64,000 nt of DNA. Source: Ophiodon elongatus (taxonomy: Eukaryota; Chordata; Actinopteri; Perciformes; Hexagrammidae). The stretch spans positions 636,001 through 700,000 of the forward strand of contig JACSYO010001581.1 in NCBI GenBank assembly GCA_016806645.1. The letters run 5' to 3'. The position numbers and the translations under genes were made by a program. This document shows, in pieces, positions 23,227 through 33,906 of the stretch; within the stretch, counting starts at the first letter, position 1; each line of letters begins with the position of its first letter. The notes beneath the pieces were generated by a model, which did no database searches, was not told the DNA's origin, and saw only the letters and a list, made by a program, of their open reading frames with translations.

Positions 23227-23612
23227 ACTGCTGATTCATTAAATCGGAGTGAATGAAAAAGTCTTTTATGTCACCAACATGATCCACGTCTGATAACCAA
23301 TGACGCACTGCCATATAGTTCCGTGCAGAGAGAGGTTGAAACCGATCATTCCAACACTGGTGAGTGATCTGAGCCTGCACGATGAAGTATGATGTGGAAT
23401 AACACACATGAATTCCGATATGACAGTTCTCACAGAGGTTGCATGGCCAGTGATCGGATAGGTTTTGGATTTAGAACCACATATGAAAGTGACCCAGATC
23501 TGATTGGAAACCAAATCGTATTTCTGTGTCCACACAACTCTGACAAAAATCCAATCTGTCTCAAACATTAGTTTTTAGACCACAGTTGTTTGTGATGTGA
23601 ACGTAGCCTTAG
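23227..23612. repeat. probable fragment of a DNA-transposon-type repeat
   Basis: The end 'GTTTGTGATGTGAACGTAGCC' (in pieces) and the interior 'CCAGTGATCGGATAGG', 'GACCCAGATCTGATTGG' are words I associate with a fish repeat ending '...GTGAACGTAGCC'. No clean terminal inverted repeats were found, so limits are approximate. Confidence 0.35.
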
Positions 23613-23710
23613 ATATAGAGTTCTGCAGTTGTACATTGATAAAAGACAACAATAAGTTTCTATTCTCTCTGTTTTTTTACCAACCGATAACACGCATGCA
23701 AAAATACATA

Positions 23711-23759
<49 letters not shown>
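23711..23759. repeat. (CA)n microsatellite
   Basis: About 24 pure CA units. Confidence 0.97.
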
Positions 23760-23760
<1 letters not shown>

Positions 23761-24569
23761 GTTAACACATTGATGAGCCTTATATTCAATCAATGAAGAT
23801 CACCTTGCTTAAGTTGCCTAAGGTAAGTCTCTTCTGTCCACTGCTTTTTCCAAAGGAAGAAGCCCAAATACGATTATGCGGAAGGGGAAATTATGCCAAG
23901 ATGAGTAGAGCTTAATATATGGTAATTATTTGACAGGATATACTTACACAGCGATTAGCATATCTCCAAGACAAGACAGAGATAGAGAGCGGAAGGAGAT
24001 GAGAGGGAGGGAGGAAGAGAATGGAGGGGAAGACGAGGTCTACGTGATAAGGATTTCTTTCTCTCACTCTCTGACAGGGGGTGGTAGGAGACTCTGCGTA
24101 GGCAAACTGTTCTTCCATATGTACCTTCTCTGATAAGCCATCTCTATAGGGGCTGGGCCAATGCTAAGCAGGCCTGACGTGCCTGGCATACCAGACAGAC
24201 AGCACATGTCCCACATATCGTTCATAACACACAGTCCAACATGTGCACAGATGCTGCTGTACACACAGTGTCGCCGTTGTAGTGCACAAACTAAGCACAT
24301 GCACAAGTTTTAGGTGTGGCTTTTAGCTGATATGCAAAAACACAGACACACACACAGTCAGCTAATATCCCTTTACTCAATACATGACTGAACATTTGCT
24401 GAAACACCCGATACAGACACAGTGCATTCCATCACAGTGTGTTTGTGTGGCGGTGTAGTACATACATCTTACTGTCTGCCTCCGTGTCCTATCGGCTCAG
24501 CCCTGCCAATAGTCCCACCGTGGAGAGTGTATTTGACTAATGCATGCCGGCCACGAGCATGGATCCTTC

Positions 24570-24616
<47 letters not shown>

Positions 24617-25151
24617 GGAATAGAAAATGCCGTCTTCTGCATCACTTGCCTTATTGATTGCAAGACAAAGAATCATATACGATCACATGTACCTACATGA
24701 CTGCTGCTGTGATATAGGAGCCCATGTATGCATCCTATTACCGCTGCACCACGCAGCTTTTGAAAATGGTGGCGAGAAGTAGCTGTATTTCACTTTAATA
24801 CCCGCACAAACTTATTCTTTTCAGTTTTTACAGAAGAAAAATACAATCTTTTTTTTTTCTTTTATGAGTTGATTTTCTAATGGAATTAATGTCCCAGAAG
24901 GTATGGATTATGCTACAAGACAACACTGTTCATTGAAATTTACAGAAAATGTTGTTTCAGTTATATGTTGCACCGCAAATGTTCATAGTCTGATTTCAGC
25001 ACTGTGGATATTTTTTATTTAATTTTCACCATGAGAAAGACTACTTAGTGTAAACAAGATTCTTCGCTAACAGTCTTAGCATTTTGCAGTGTGAACTGCT
25101 GTGACATCGCAAAACTCACTTAATCCTTTCATCGGCAACCAAACAGAGCAA
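23760..25151. other. non-coding stretch with one CA tract
   Basis: No gene. 23975-24035 is GA-rich. The CA tract at 24571-24614 is listed separately. Short open frames lack family features. Confidence 0.5.
24571..24614. repeat. (CA)n microsatellite
   Basis: About 22 CA units. Confidence 0.97.
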
Positions 25152-25912
25152 TGTCTGCGGCGTAGTGTGCGGCGTAGTGTGCGGCAGAGGGTGCGGCAGA
25201 GTGTGCGGCAGAGTGTGCGGCGTAGTGTATGCTATAGTGTGCGGCGTAGTGTGCAGCGTAGTGTGTGGCAGAGTATGCGGCATAGTGTATGCTGTAGTGT
25301 ACGGCGTAGTGTATGCTGTAGTGAACGGCGTAGTATATGCTGTAGTGTACGGCGTAGTGTGCGGCGTAGTGTTTGGCGTAGTGTTTGGCGTAGTGTGCGG
25401 TGTAGTGTATGCTATAGTGTGCGGCGTAGTGTGCGGCGTAGTGTGCAGCGTAGTGTATGCTATAGTGTGCGGCGTAGTGTGCGGTGTAGTGTGCGGTGTA
25501 GTGTGCGGCGTAGTGTGCGGCGTAGTGTGCGGCGTAGTGTACGGCAGAGTATGCGGCATAGTGTATGCTGTAGTGTATGCTGTAGTGTGCGGCGTAGTGT
25601 ATGCTATAGTGTGCGGCGTAGTGTGCGGCGTAGTGTGCGGCGTAGTGTGCGGCGTAGTGTGCGGCAGAGTATGCGGCATAGTGTATGCTGTAGTGTATGC
25701 TGTAGTGTGCGGCGTAGTGTATGCTATAGTGTGCGGCGTAGTGTGCGGCGTAGTGTGCGGCGTAGTGTGCGGCGTAGTGTGCGGCAGAGTATGCGGCATA
25801 GTGTATGCTGTAGTGTACGGCGTAGTGTATGCTGTAGTGTACGGCGTAGTGTGCGGCGTAGTGTGCGGCGTAGTGTGCGGCGTAGTGTGCGGCGTAGTGT
25901 GCGGCGTAGTGT
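25152..25912. repeat. 12-bp minisatellite, about 63 units, with 120-bp higher-order repeat
   Basis: The unit is GTGTGCGGCGTA with variants such as GTGTATGCTGTA, GTGTATGCTATA, GTGTGCGGCAGA and GTATGCGGCATA. The two 120-base blocks 25561-25680 and 25681-25800 are identical, and the following block begins the same way, showing a ten-unit higher-order period and recent duplication. Because the period is a multiple of three and lacks stops in several frames, three open frames of 275-293 codons run through it on both strands, reading as Arg-Arg-Ser-Val, Cys-Gly-Val-Val or His-Thr-Thr-Pro repeats. None starts or ends like a gene, so I treat it as non-coding. Confidence 0.95.
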
Positions 25913-26414
25913 GTATTTCAGGAAATAAAAAAAAGTTCCAAGTTGCTGAGTGGATAGGAGTATTTTTAAAGCCATGTTTAGCACTAAGGTTGTTCAATGA
26001 CTGTATGTTTACATAAATATCTTGCTTCTGTTACTGTCTATGTACTGTATGTGTATGTGTGAGCCTTTGTACAACACTGTGCTGCAGGTTCACTTGTTAA
26101 AGGTAATAATATTTCTATTTTGTTAAAAGGCTTTAAAAATGATCAAATATTTAAGGCATTAAAGTGTTTGAGTGAAGCAATGTTCGCCTGTCATTCTTAA
26201 ATCATTATGTTGTGTATTATTATCAAATGAGGACATGAAAAAGAGATTGCTTGTGTGATTTCTCTCTTCCAATCGCTTCCTGACCCGAGCCGAGGCTGAC
26301 CTCGGCCCATCACAGCCTCCTAGTCCTTTTAATCGTGCCTCTTTTTGTCCTGATTGAATATTTATTGGCTTATTTATTCTTAATCACAGACAGCCTCCTG
26401 TCTGTCCCATACCC
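25913..26414. other. non-coding stretch, nothing firm
   Basis: No gene. 26270-26395 is repeat-free with TTTTAATCG, TTTATTGGCTTATTTATT and TCTTAATCAC words, possibly regulatory. Confidence 0.45.
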
Positions 26415-26576
<162 letters not shown>

Positions 26577-26630
26577 TTAAATCTACAGCTGAACCCCTAT
26601 TCCTGGTTGCCCTTGGCAATTTCTCATTGG

Positions 26631-26816
26631 GCCAGTCAGTAAGTTTGTAAGTGCCAGTCATTCTCTGAATGAGTCAGTCAATCGGTCAGTCAGTTTGTCA
26701 GTCAGTCAGTGTGGTGGTTTGCCAGTAGGTCAGCCAGTCGATCAGTCAGTCACTCAATCTATCAGTCAGTCTGTCATTGATCTCATCCGTCAGTCAATCT
26801 GGCAGTTGGCCAGTTA
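26631..26816. repeat. degenerate (CAGT)n tetranucleotide array
   Basis: CAGT/CAGTCAGT words recur throughout in the same phase, with CAATC, CAGC and CATT variants. It is an old, eroded tetranucleotide repeat. Confidence 0.85.
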
Positions 26817-29164
26817 AAGTTATTCATAAATTGACATGAAGATTGGGTTAAAAGATTCATCAGTATTTCTGAGCATTCAATCTGTGTCATTTAAGCAGAT
26901 AACCAAATCCACACATTGTGAATCCACACCCCTCCACATGTTTAAGAGTGAACACTAAATTACTGCTTACATGACCTGAATACTTTGAAAGCTTTGATCG
27001 TTGCCATGGTAATAAACGTCCAAATGCATTATCCCAAAAATCCCAAATAGCCCATAAAACAAGGAACAGTAATCCATTGTGCATCTACTTGAATTAGTGA
27101 GTTTTCAGAGGGACAGCACTGCTCGTGTGGTGTAGAGGGTGTTTATGTTCGTGGCCCCGGCACTGTCCCAGGTACTGAAACAGATCGCAGGGGATCAATA
27201 GGCAGACAGTCTAAACAAACATCCTATATTTCATACAGGCTTTAGTTTATTCATTTATTCATTTGTGTAAATGCCTTCTTTAAAAAAAATTAATATGTTT
27301 TTCAGATTAGACATAAGTTTGCACCAGATCTACAGCTTCATTAAACTCAGAAAAAAAGGAAAATGAAAAGAACTGAAATAAAATATTAACAAAACATGAC
27401 AATATAGCATGCTTGGAGGTGGTGGAGCAGCCCCTTGAAGGCAGTAAATAAAATAAATAAATAGTCAAAATAACCTTGATGATGTCAGACTGATTTAGAC
27501 TTGTGCCTGGAGACTTACTTCCAAATTCCAAACTGGTACGTGAGGTTTTAAAGACAAAGGCATTTGTCAAGAAGGGAGTGTCTTGTGAAAAAAACTATTG
27601 AGGTGCATTATGGGAAGTGTGTGAGCTTTGAAGTTTTGAAAAGTTTCTTTTGTCTAAATCTGTCTTTAGTGAGTCACCCACCAACCTCGAGGTGTAGTTC
27701 TGAATTACTGGAGTACCGCTTTAAAGCAGTCATGGGTAAAATTTGTGACTTTGTTGTCTCTCACTTGTAGACAGCAATGGACACTGCTATCAATTTCTAC
27801 AAATAAAAAACCTCGGCATCAGAATGAAATGAAAGGTGCTATGATCACATAAAAACTCGACATATTTGGTCTTTAAATTGAGGCAAACAATCAAGAGGAG
27901 GTTACACTTTGACACATTAGAAGGAACCTGGTAGCTGCAGGGCCCTACACAGTTGCTGATTGATTTACTTATGCCGTACACATATATAATATAAATGCAG
28001 CGCTCTGTGGGTGGTGTGTGTGCATTCACATGGATTCATTCATTCACAGAAGACATGAAGCAGTCGGTCAGTCAGTCTGAGGGTCTCTGTTGAGGCTTCA
28101 GATCAGTCTCCTATATCTCTGCCACAAGCTCCGAGCACATTATCCCACCAAACAGGAGCGTGTGGCTGTCTGGCCCCTGTTCCCCCCAACCAGAATAACA
28201 CCAGGTAAATGACTTTCTAACTACCCGCTCATTGTTTCCCCCTCCATCGCCCTGTCTTTTCCTCATGCCGTCCTGCTCTAATTGAATCACCATAGACTCA
28301 GTGCATCAATTCTAACTTTGCTATTGAGATTTAATCGGGTGTGCAGGAGACCGGCTTGGCGGGCCGAGGGGTCCTTTTGTGAGAGGCCCATCTGTTGGTG
28401 ACACAAGGGCCCCAGATCGGGCCTGGCCCAGAAACAGAGTGGGGGGGGTGTGGGAGGGATGACAGGATGGCAGGATGGACCGCTTCCCTCGGTGCAACCC
28501 AAAACCGCCCACCCCTCACTTCTTGGATGTCTGTCTCGGCTTCTGCTGTCACAACACACACAAACACACACATACAATGTCATAACTATACTTGTGAGGA
28601 CATCATTTGATAGCATTGGAGGTTTAATGCAACTTTGGTTTTAATTTAAATTGTTTTCCATCGTTGGTCGTAATAACATGGAAACATAGCAACTCCAATA
28701 AAAGATGAGGTAATAAACAAAGAAATTCAGACAATCAAACTTATTTAGAATAGAAAATAAAGGAGAGCGACGTCATTCTCTGCTCAAGTAGATATCGCTC
28801 CACTTTATCTCCACAGTGACAATAGTTATTTGCTGCAATATTAATGCTCTGAATAGCAAATTTAGCACCTTTAAATGTACAAGTTAAAAGAACAAAGGCT
28901 ACAGGCACAACACTAAGTGCACCTTCTTGAATGATATTGTATAGCTAAACTGCTGGCTTGTTTGCAACCCTGTTAACTTTATTGTAGCATTGTTTTCAAC
29001 TGTGTCCCTCGACCTCAGTACTCCGGTTAGTAAGGTGTTATCATAACTGATCGAAGTGATGATAGAGACTACACAAATAAGACCCAATTTGTAGAAAAAA
29101 AGCATTCATCTTTTAATCCTAAATCCTGAAATAGCCGACAAAAGCCGATCAAGAGATGACAATA
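26817..29164. other. non-coding stretch
   Basis: No gene. 27595-27625 carries 'TGCATTATGGGAAGTG', a word common in fish MITEs, without visible ends. 28270-28420 is repeat-free with balanced composition. 28441-28448 is a G run. Confidence 0.45.
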
Positions 29165-29530
29165 ATAACTTTATAATAATGTTAACTTTATTCATACCGT
29201 CCCTTTAAAAACAGAGTTTACAAAGTTTGACAGACAGAGCAGCAAAAGAAAGGCAATAAAACACCAGAAACAGAAACAACAGTGAGGCACAACAAAGAAA
29301 GCTAAGGTAAGAGTTTAAGCCTGATAAAACAGTACGATAGATGAAACGATAAAACCAATCGATACAATAAAAATAATCTAAGAAGAAATAAAATAAAATA
29401 CAATAATTTAGTAAAATACTTTAGTAAAATGAATAGTAACATAAAGCAGTAAAGCGACGACATCACATAAAAGCCAGTCTGTAAAAATGGGTTTTAAGAA
29501 GTGATTCATGGACATAATACCTTTACTGGG
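29165..29530. repeat. dispersed fish repeat, probably LINE/SINE-related
   Basis: 'TTTATTCATACCGTCCCTTTAAAAACAGAG' (in pieces), a long A-rich body with repeated 'ATAAAA' words, and the end 'TCTGTAAAAATGGGTTTTAAGAAGTGATT' (in pieces) match a widespread teleost repeat by memory. It contains no open frame. Confidence 0.6.
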
Positions 29531-29903
29531 GGATTGTGCTCTTTGGTTTTTGAAGAAATAAAGGTTGGGATAGAGAGACAGTGGCAACAAATACTTAATT
29601 ATTTCTAGATTCGTATGCAGACACACACGGATGCAGAAACACATATCAACATGCTCACAAGGAAGCGCACATATGGCACATACGTATTTTGCATACCCGC
29701 AGCATTCAGCTGAGGCCACACACACACATGTGCATGAACATATGTACCATTGGCCGGCATACGGGTGACTGACAGAATCAGCTTTTCACCCCTCCAAAAG
29801 AAATTGATCATGACAGCATGCATACAAAACACACACACATGCACACACACTTTCTCTTTCTCTGCAACCCCCCGTCACCAATCACATATATACTGACAGA
29901 TCC

Positions 29904-29904
<1 letters not shown>

Positions 29905-29940
<36 letters not shown>
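29905..29940. repeat. (GT)n microsatellite
   Basis: About 18 GT units. Confidence 0.96.
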
Positions 29941-29941
<1 letters not shown>

Positions 29942-30052
29942 AGGGTGAGGGTGTTGTTGTCATATCTTCAGTGCTGATAGGTTCCAGCTCAGCATTCCCA
30001 TCATTCACTCGGGTTTGACCTCTCTGTAAGTGGCCTGACATCAACGAGGAAG

Positions 30053-30099
30053 AGTGTGTGTATATGTGCATGTGTGTGTGTGTGTGTGTGTGTGTGTTT
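30053..30099. repeat. (GT)n microsatellite, imperfect
   Basis: GT repeats with TA and CA interruptions. Confidence 0.93.
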
Positions 30100-30795
30100 G
30101 TATGGACTGAGATTTTTATGAATAAGGAAAAGGAGGAAGCCCAGGCATTACCAATGCAATACCAATGACAATGATAGAGAACTGGCCAAGGTGAAGGAAG
30201 GACGACAAAGGTAAAGAACAGGTCGAGGATGATGACAATTCTGGTCATGACTGCGGTGATGATGAAGATGAGGTGGACTAATATTCAGACTGAATAGTCA
30301 TTTTGTTTCCACTCCATTATTTAGTCGGACTCTGCCTAGACTCACAAGTCACCGCTTCGCTCAATAGAGACAGGAGACATTTTCATTGCTAAAACTGTCT
30401 GGAAAGAATGTTAGAGTTCTGCATACCAGAACCAATCCAAAGACTCGTGGTCCTTCATATTCGGGCAGTGACATGCAGACGTTTGTGTGCTTGTAAATCC
30501 TGTCGCACTAGAAACGTAGTGATTAGGCTGTTGTAGAGATATAATAGAAGCTTCAGGTTAGACAGATACACTCAAATTTCTGACAAGAAAATACATTTCA
30601 CTCACTTTTATAGTTCTGACCATCATATCTATCAGTAATGATAACATTGTACTAGGGCTTGGCGGTATGGCCAAAAATTCATATCACGGTATTTTGTAAG
30701 ATTCTGGCGGTTTCACGGTATATCACGGTATTTTTTCCCGAGTAAACACATTCATTCATTGACGCCGAAAAGGACCGCCGGCCAACTGAACAGCT

Positions 30796-30935
30796 GTTCA
30801 CCGCTAGTTGTTCACCGCTCACTGTTCACCGCTAGTTGTTCACCGCTAGTTGTTCACCGCTCGCTGTTCACCGCTCGTTGTTCACCGCTCGCTGTTCACC
30901 GCTCGCTGTTCACCGCTCGTTGTTCACCGGTCGCG
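30796..30935. repeat. 14-bp minisatellite inside the hAT element, 10 units
   Basis: The unit is GTTCACCGCTCGCT with third-quarter variants (CTAGTT, CTCACT, CTCGTT). Ten units run without gaps. A single inverted copy of its first ten bases (AGCGGTGAAC) lies at 31197-31206 near the right end of the same element. Confidence 0.93.
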
Positions 30936-31303
30936 TGGCTCTTTCGTTCTATCTCTTTCTGTTTTTTTCACCTACATTCCCCTGGGTCCTGTACCCAGCA
31001 TGCAGTTCGGCGGTGTAATTTTATAAATGTACAATTATTAGTGTTACAAATTGTTTATGTGTCACAAACTGTTGTGTCGTGGTGTTTTCCCCTGTTAAAG
31101 AGCGTTAGTTGTGGGTTATTAATTGTTTCTATAAAGTCATAACCATGACTCCATCTCAATACCCGGAAGACAAGTAGCTCCACCCGCTGCGCCCTCAGCG
31201 GTGAACAATATATTTTGCTGCCTGCCGAAGAGCGACAACAGTTGTTACGGCTATGCACCGGTATGACGGTATATGAAAAATTCATACCGTATGGAAATTT
31301 GAA

Positions 31304-31332
31304 ACCGGTATACCGGTTGAACCGGTATACCG
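31304..31332. repeat. palindromic subterminal motif of the hAT element
   Basis: ACCGGTATACCGGT (31304-31317) is a perfect palindrome, and ACCGGTATACC recurs at 31321-31331. It lies just inside the right terminal repeat and may be a transposase-binding site. Confidence 0.65.
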
Positions 31333-31631
31333 CACAGCCCTACATTGTACTCACAAAAGTTATTGCTGATATCTGGGACCATGATGATACTGCCACAGGA
31401 AAGTCTGAGGAAAGAAACACTTCCAGTTGTAAACACCCAGGTTAGTTAAACTCAATTTGAAAGAAAGAATAGAGGCGAACACCAAAAAAGTATTTCCCAA
31501 ACTGCTCATTGTAAACCATCCCCATTTCACAGGTTCACGTATTATTTTCAATTAATACGTCATCTACTGGTAGCTCCACATATTGCCCTACAATGGAAAG
31601 CTGCAGCCCTACAAGGCCCTGGAATATTATT

Positions 31632-32058
31632 TTTATAGATGTCAGATCACTGTCTGCCAAAGCCTAACTGATACATGATTTGATTGGTTTATGTAAAACG
31701 TGGCTGAACCCAATTTCCATTAAATGAAGCCTGCCCACCGGACTTCACTAATGCCCATGTTGCTCATGAAGCTAAATAAGGTGGGGGTGTTTCCGTAATT
31801 TATAAGTCTATTTTCAGTTTATCCTCCAAACCTCATATTAAATTCAACTAATTTGAGGCTCTCGTCATCAATCATGTCTTGCTTTGCAGATTCCACCTTG
31901 CGGTATTTTCTTTAGAGTAATTTGGAGAATTTATCCAAGACCTTGTTACTCACTCTGATGATATTTTATTATTCCTGACTGAAATATTCACCTAAATAAG
32001 GCCTTTCTGGCACTTATTGATATTTGTGCTTTCACACAATCTGTGCATGTATCTAACA
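31632..32058 (+). pseudogene. LINE apurinic-type endonuclease remnant
   Basis: Across two frames the translation gives DVRSLSAKA, TWLNP, LNEACPPDFTNAHVAHEAK, then after a stop GGGVSVIYKSIFSLSSKPHI, FEALVINHVLLCRFHLAVF, and finally FIQDLVTHSDDILLF and LALIDICAFTQSVHV in shifted frames. This order (ETWL, GGG, a middle block, a GDFN position, then the D-F-TQ-V block) is that of LINE endonucleases. The GDFN catalytic stretch is destroyed (CTGACTGAAATATTCACC near 31976-31993). In-frame stops show it is dead. Confidence 0.78.
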
Positions 32059-32470
32059 GGCGGCAACCTCCAGTTCAGAAAAGTCAAGTCAATGCAGTCA
32101 AGTGGCTGAAACTTGAATTACTTTTTAAAGGCCAACAGGGGGCAACTCCTCTGGTTGCTAAAAGTAGTCTGGTTGTATAGAAGTATATGAGAAAATGACT
32201 CTACTTCTCACTTGATTTATTACCTCAGTAAACATTGTAAACATGAGTTTATGGTCTCAATCTCTAGTTTCAAGTCTTCTTCAATACAGTGTGATGTTCA
32301 TTTAGTTAATTATGGTCCATTTAGAGTCAAATAAACCATAAAACTGGTTCCAAAAACCAAGATGGCAACGGCCAAAATGCTCACCTTGAGACTTCAAAAC
32401 CATAGTCTACAAACCAATGGGTGACATCACAGTGACAACTTCCACTTCTTGTCTATGGAATCTACTCACT
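32059..32470 (+). repeat. dispersed repeat family A, copy 2, inserted in a LINE
   Basis: It aligns with the reverse complement of 955-1235 over about 200 bases and extends further on both sides, from 'GCGGCAACCTCCAGTT' to 'CCAATGGGTGACATCACAGTG' and 'CTTGTCTATGG'. LINE endonuclease sequence stops where it starts, and LINE linker/RT sequence resumes after it, so it probably inserted into the LINE. No clear target duplication was found. Confidence 0.72.
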
Positions 32471-32732
32471 CCAATGTTAATCCCTTGACTCGACTTAATT
32501 TATATCATGCAGGATAGAGGGTTAGTTCCTTAAGTCCAGCTACTTCTGTAAAATCTGCAGTGCAATATTAATATGTTGAATTACAATAAGTCTCTATTGT
32601 TACAAATTTTAAGACCGTCTGTTTTGAAACATTGTCCAATCTGCTAAATTATCCCCAAACTAGATAAAGATCTCCAGCCATTTCTGGGACCTACAGTGCT
32701 GAATATTGTTAATTTCTGCTGTGGTTAAACCT

Positions 32733-32795
32733 CTACCTAACAATCTACACCTTAGCCCTTAATAATATTAATAATTATTGACCAGTGTAGTGTTT
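32733..32795 (+). pseudogene. start of LINE reverse transcriptase region
   Basis: The stretch reads VKPLPNNLHLSP and, after a frame change, NNY-stop-PV, corresponding to the conserved 'KPLLKKP.L.P..LNNYRPVSNLPF' entry of CR1/L2-group reverse transcriptases. The Arg codon of the NNYRPV box has become a stop (TGA). The remaining catalytic domain is absent. Confidence 0.65.
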
Positions 32796-33115
32796 GTAGT
32801 CTGTCCTCTTCCTGGTTTCCATGGTGGAGAGGTGGTCCTGTGGCTGTGGTCCTATCTGGAGAAACATGAAGTTGCTCAACGTTGGATCCATTTCTTCATA
32901 TATGTTTAGAATGTATTGATAATATTGTCATCTCCTGGGAGAGGACCTCCTCATTTTCCCTCCCTGTGATTTTTTATACTTTTCCCCGTCAAAGGTTTTT
33001 GGGAAAATCTTTCTTATCTGAAGTGAAGGTGTCGTATGCTGTACAGATTTTACAGCCATTGAAGCAAGTTTGTGATATTATAAATAAAACGGACTTGCCT
33101 TGACCTGCTTCAACC

Positions 33116-33531
33116 TTGATCTACTATACATGCAATCATTGTTTTCTTTTGCAAAGAAAACTTTTTAGCAATGTTTTAACTGAGATGGCTACTTTCACTT
33201 TCATTTTCACTTCCAAATAAAGTTTGAGGTAATCTGAACGTCAGGCTGCTCATGTATCTTTCCCCTTTTGACATACTTTTAGCGATGCTGCTGGACTCTG
33301 AGATCTCAGCATTGATGTGTGTAGTGTGTTGCAATAAGTGCCATGTTGAATTACAAGCAGAAGCATTACATGTGTTTTTTTTAAACTTGAGCTGGAGTTT
33401 TTCTCTCTGAGTGTTATCAATTATGCTTAATGTGTCATTATAGTGTGTTAGCAATTACTGCAAAAAAACTGTAAAGAACCTTGTTGACCTGAAAGGATTT
33501 CCTTAGATCACCAAAGCAGTTACCCAACGAC
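33116..33531. other. non-coding stretch, nothing recognised
   Basis: No gene or named repeat. A 92-codon minus-strand open frame at 33176-33454 has no family features. Confidence 0.45.
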
Positions 33532-33609
33532 AACACACACACACGCACACGCACACGCACACGCACACGCACACGCACATGCACACACACACGCACACGC
33601 ACACACAGA
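33532..33609. repeat. (CA)n / (ACGC)n microsatellite
   Basis: CA units with regular CACACG variants. Opposite in orientation to the GT tract at 33858-33903. Confidence 0.96.
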
Positions 33610-33854
33610 CCACAAATTAGCACAATGCACAGGCGGGGCACCTCAGCTGGCCTCCACACCCCAGTTGACACAGGCCTGACCTCTGTTTTGTGTGTGTGTT
33701 TGTGTGCGTGTCCGGCTGGTTGGCCATACTCAGGGTGGGCTGTCACTCCACTCACCGCTTGCTGCCAGCAACAGAAGAGGGGAGGGAGGGGGGGGCATGT
33801 CTGGCATGGCTTGAAGGCAGAGAGGGAGGGTGGCCGGAGGGTGACATGAAGGCG

Positions 33855-33857
<3 letters not shown>

Positions 33858-33903
<46 letters not shown>
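33858..33903. repeat. (GT)n microsatellite
   Basis: About 22 GT units, facing the CA tract 250 bases upstream. Confidence 0.97.

Positions 33904-33906
<3 letters not shown>

Larger units (their letters stand above)
29531..30644. other. non-coding stretch with two GT tracts
   Basis: No gene. 29605-29860 is CA-rich and imperfect. The GT tracts are listed separately. Confidence 0.5.
30645..31350. mobile_element. non-autonomous hAT-type DNA transposon with 8-bp target duplication
   Basis: The element spans 30653-31342 (690 bp). It is flanked by identical 8-bp CATTGTAC copies at 30645-30652 and 31343-31350, the duplication length typical of hAT elements. Its ends form an imperfect inverted repeat: TAGGGCTTGGCGGTAT on the left and TAGGGCTGTGCGGTAT on the right (reverse complement). 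CGGTAT/ATACCG words recur close to both ends (for example 30663, 30687, 30716, 30726, 31267 and 31284), which could be transposase-binding subterminal repeats. There is no transposase frame, so it would depend on an autonomous partner. A 14-bp tandem array sits inside. Confidence 0.9.
31630..33115 (+). mobile_element. decayed CR1/L2/Rex1-group LINE, internally deleted and interrupted
   Basis: Three parts of one LINE lie in order. They are an endonuclease remnant (31632-32058), the very start of a reverse transcriptase region (about 32733-32795), and a 3' untranslated end (about 32930-33115) with the tail 'AAATAAAACGGACTTGCC'. A dispersed repeat (32059-32470) sits between the first two, and most of the reverse transcriptase is missing. 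Stops and frameshifts are frequent. I am confident that it is a LINE of the CR1-L2-Rex1 group and less sure of the exact family. Confidence 0.75.

Noticed and set aside
25101..26016. Three overlapping open frames of 275-293 codons on both strands
   Set aside because: They are produced by a stop-free 12-bp tandem repeat. The proteins are simple repeats with no start context or domain.
30796..30935. CRISPR-like array
   Set aside because: Units are 14 bp and contiguous with no spacers, inside a transposon of an animal genome.
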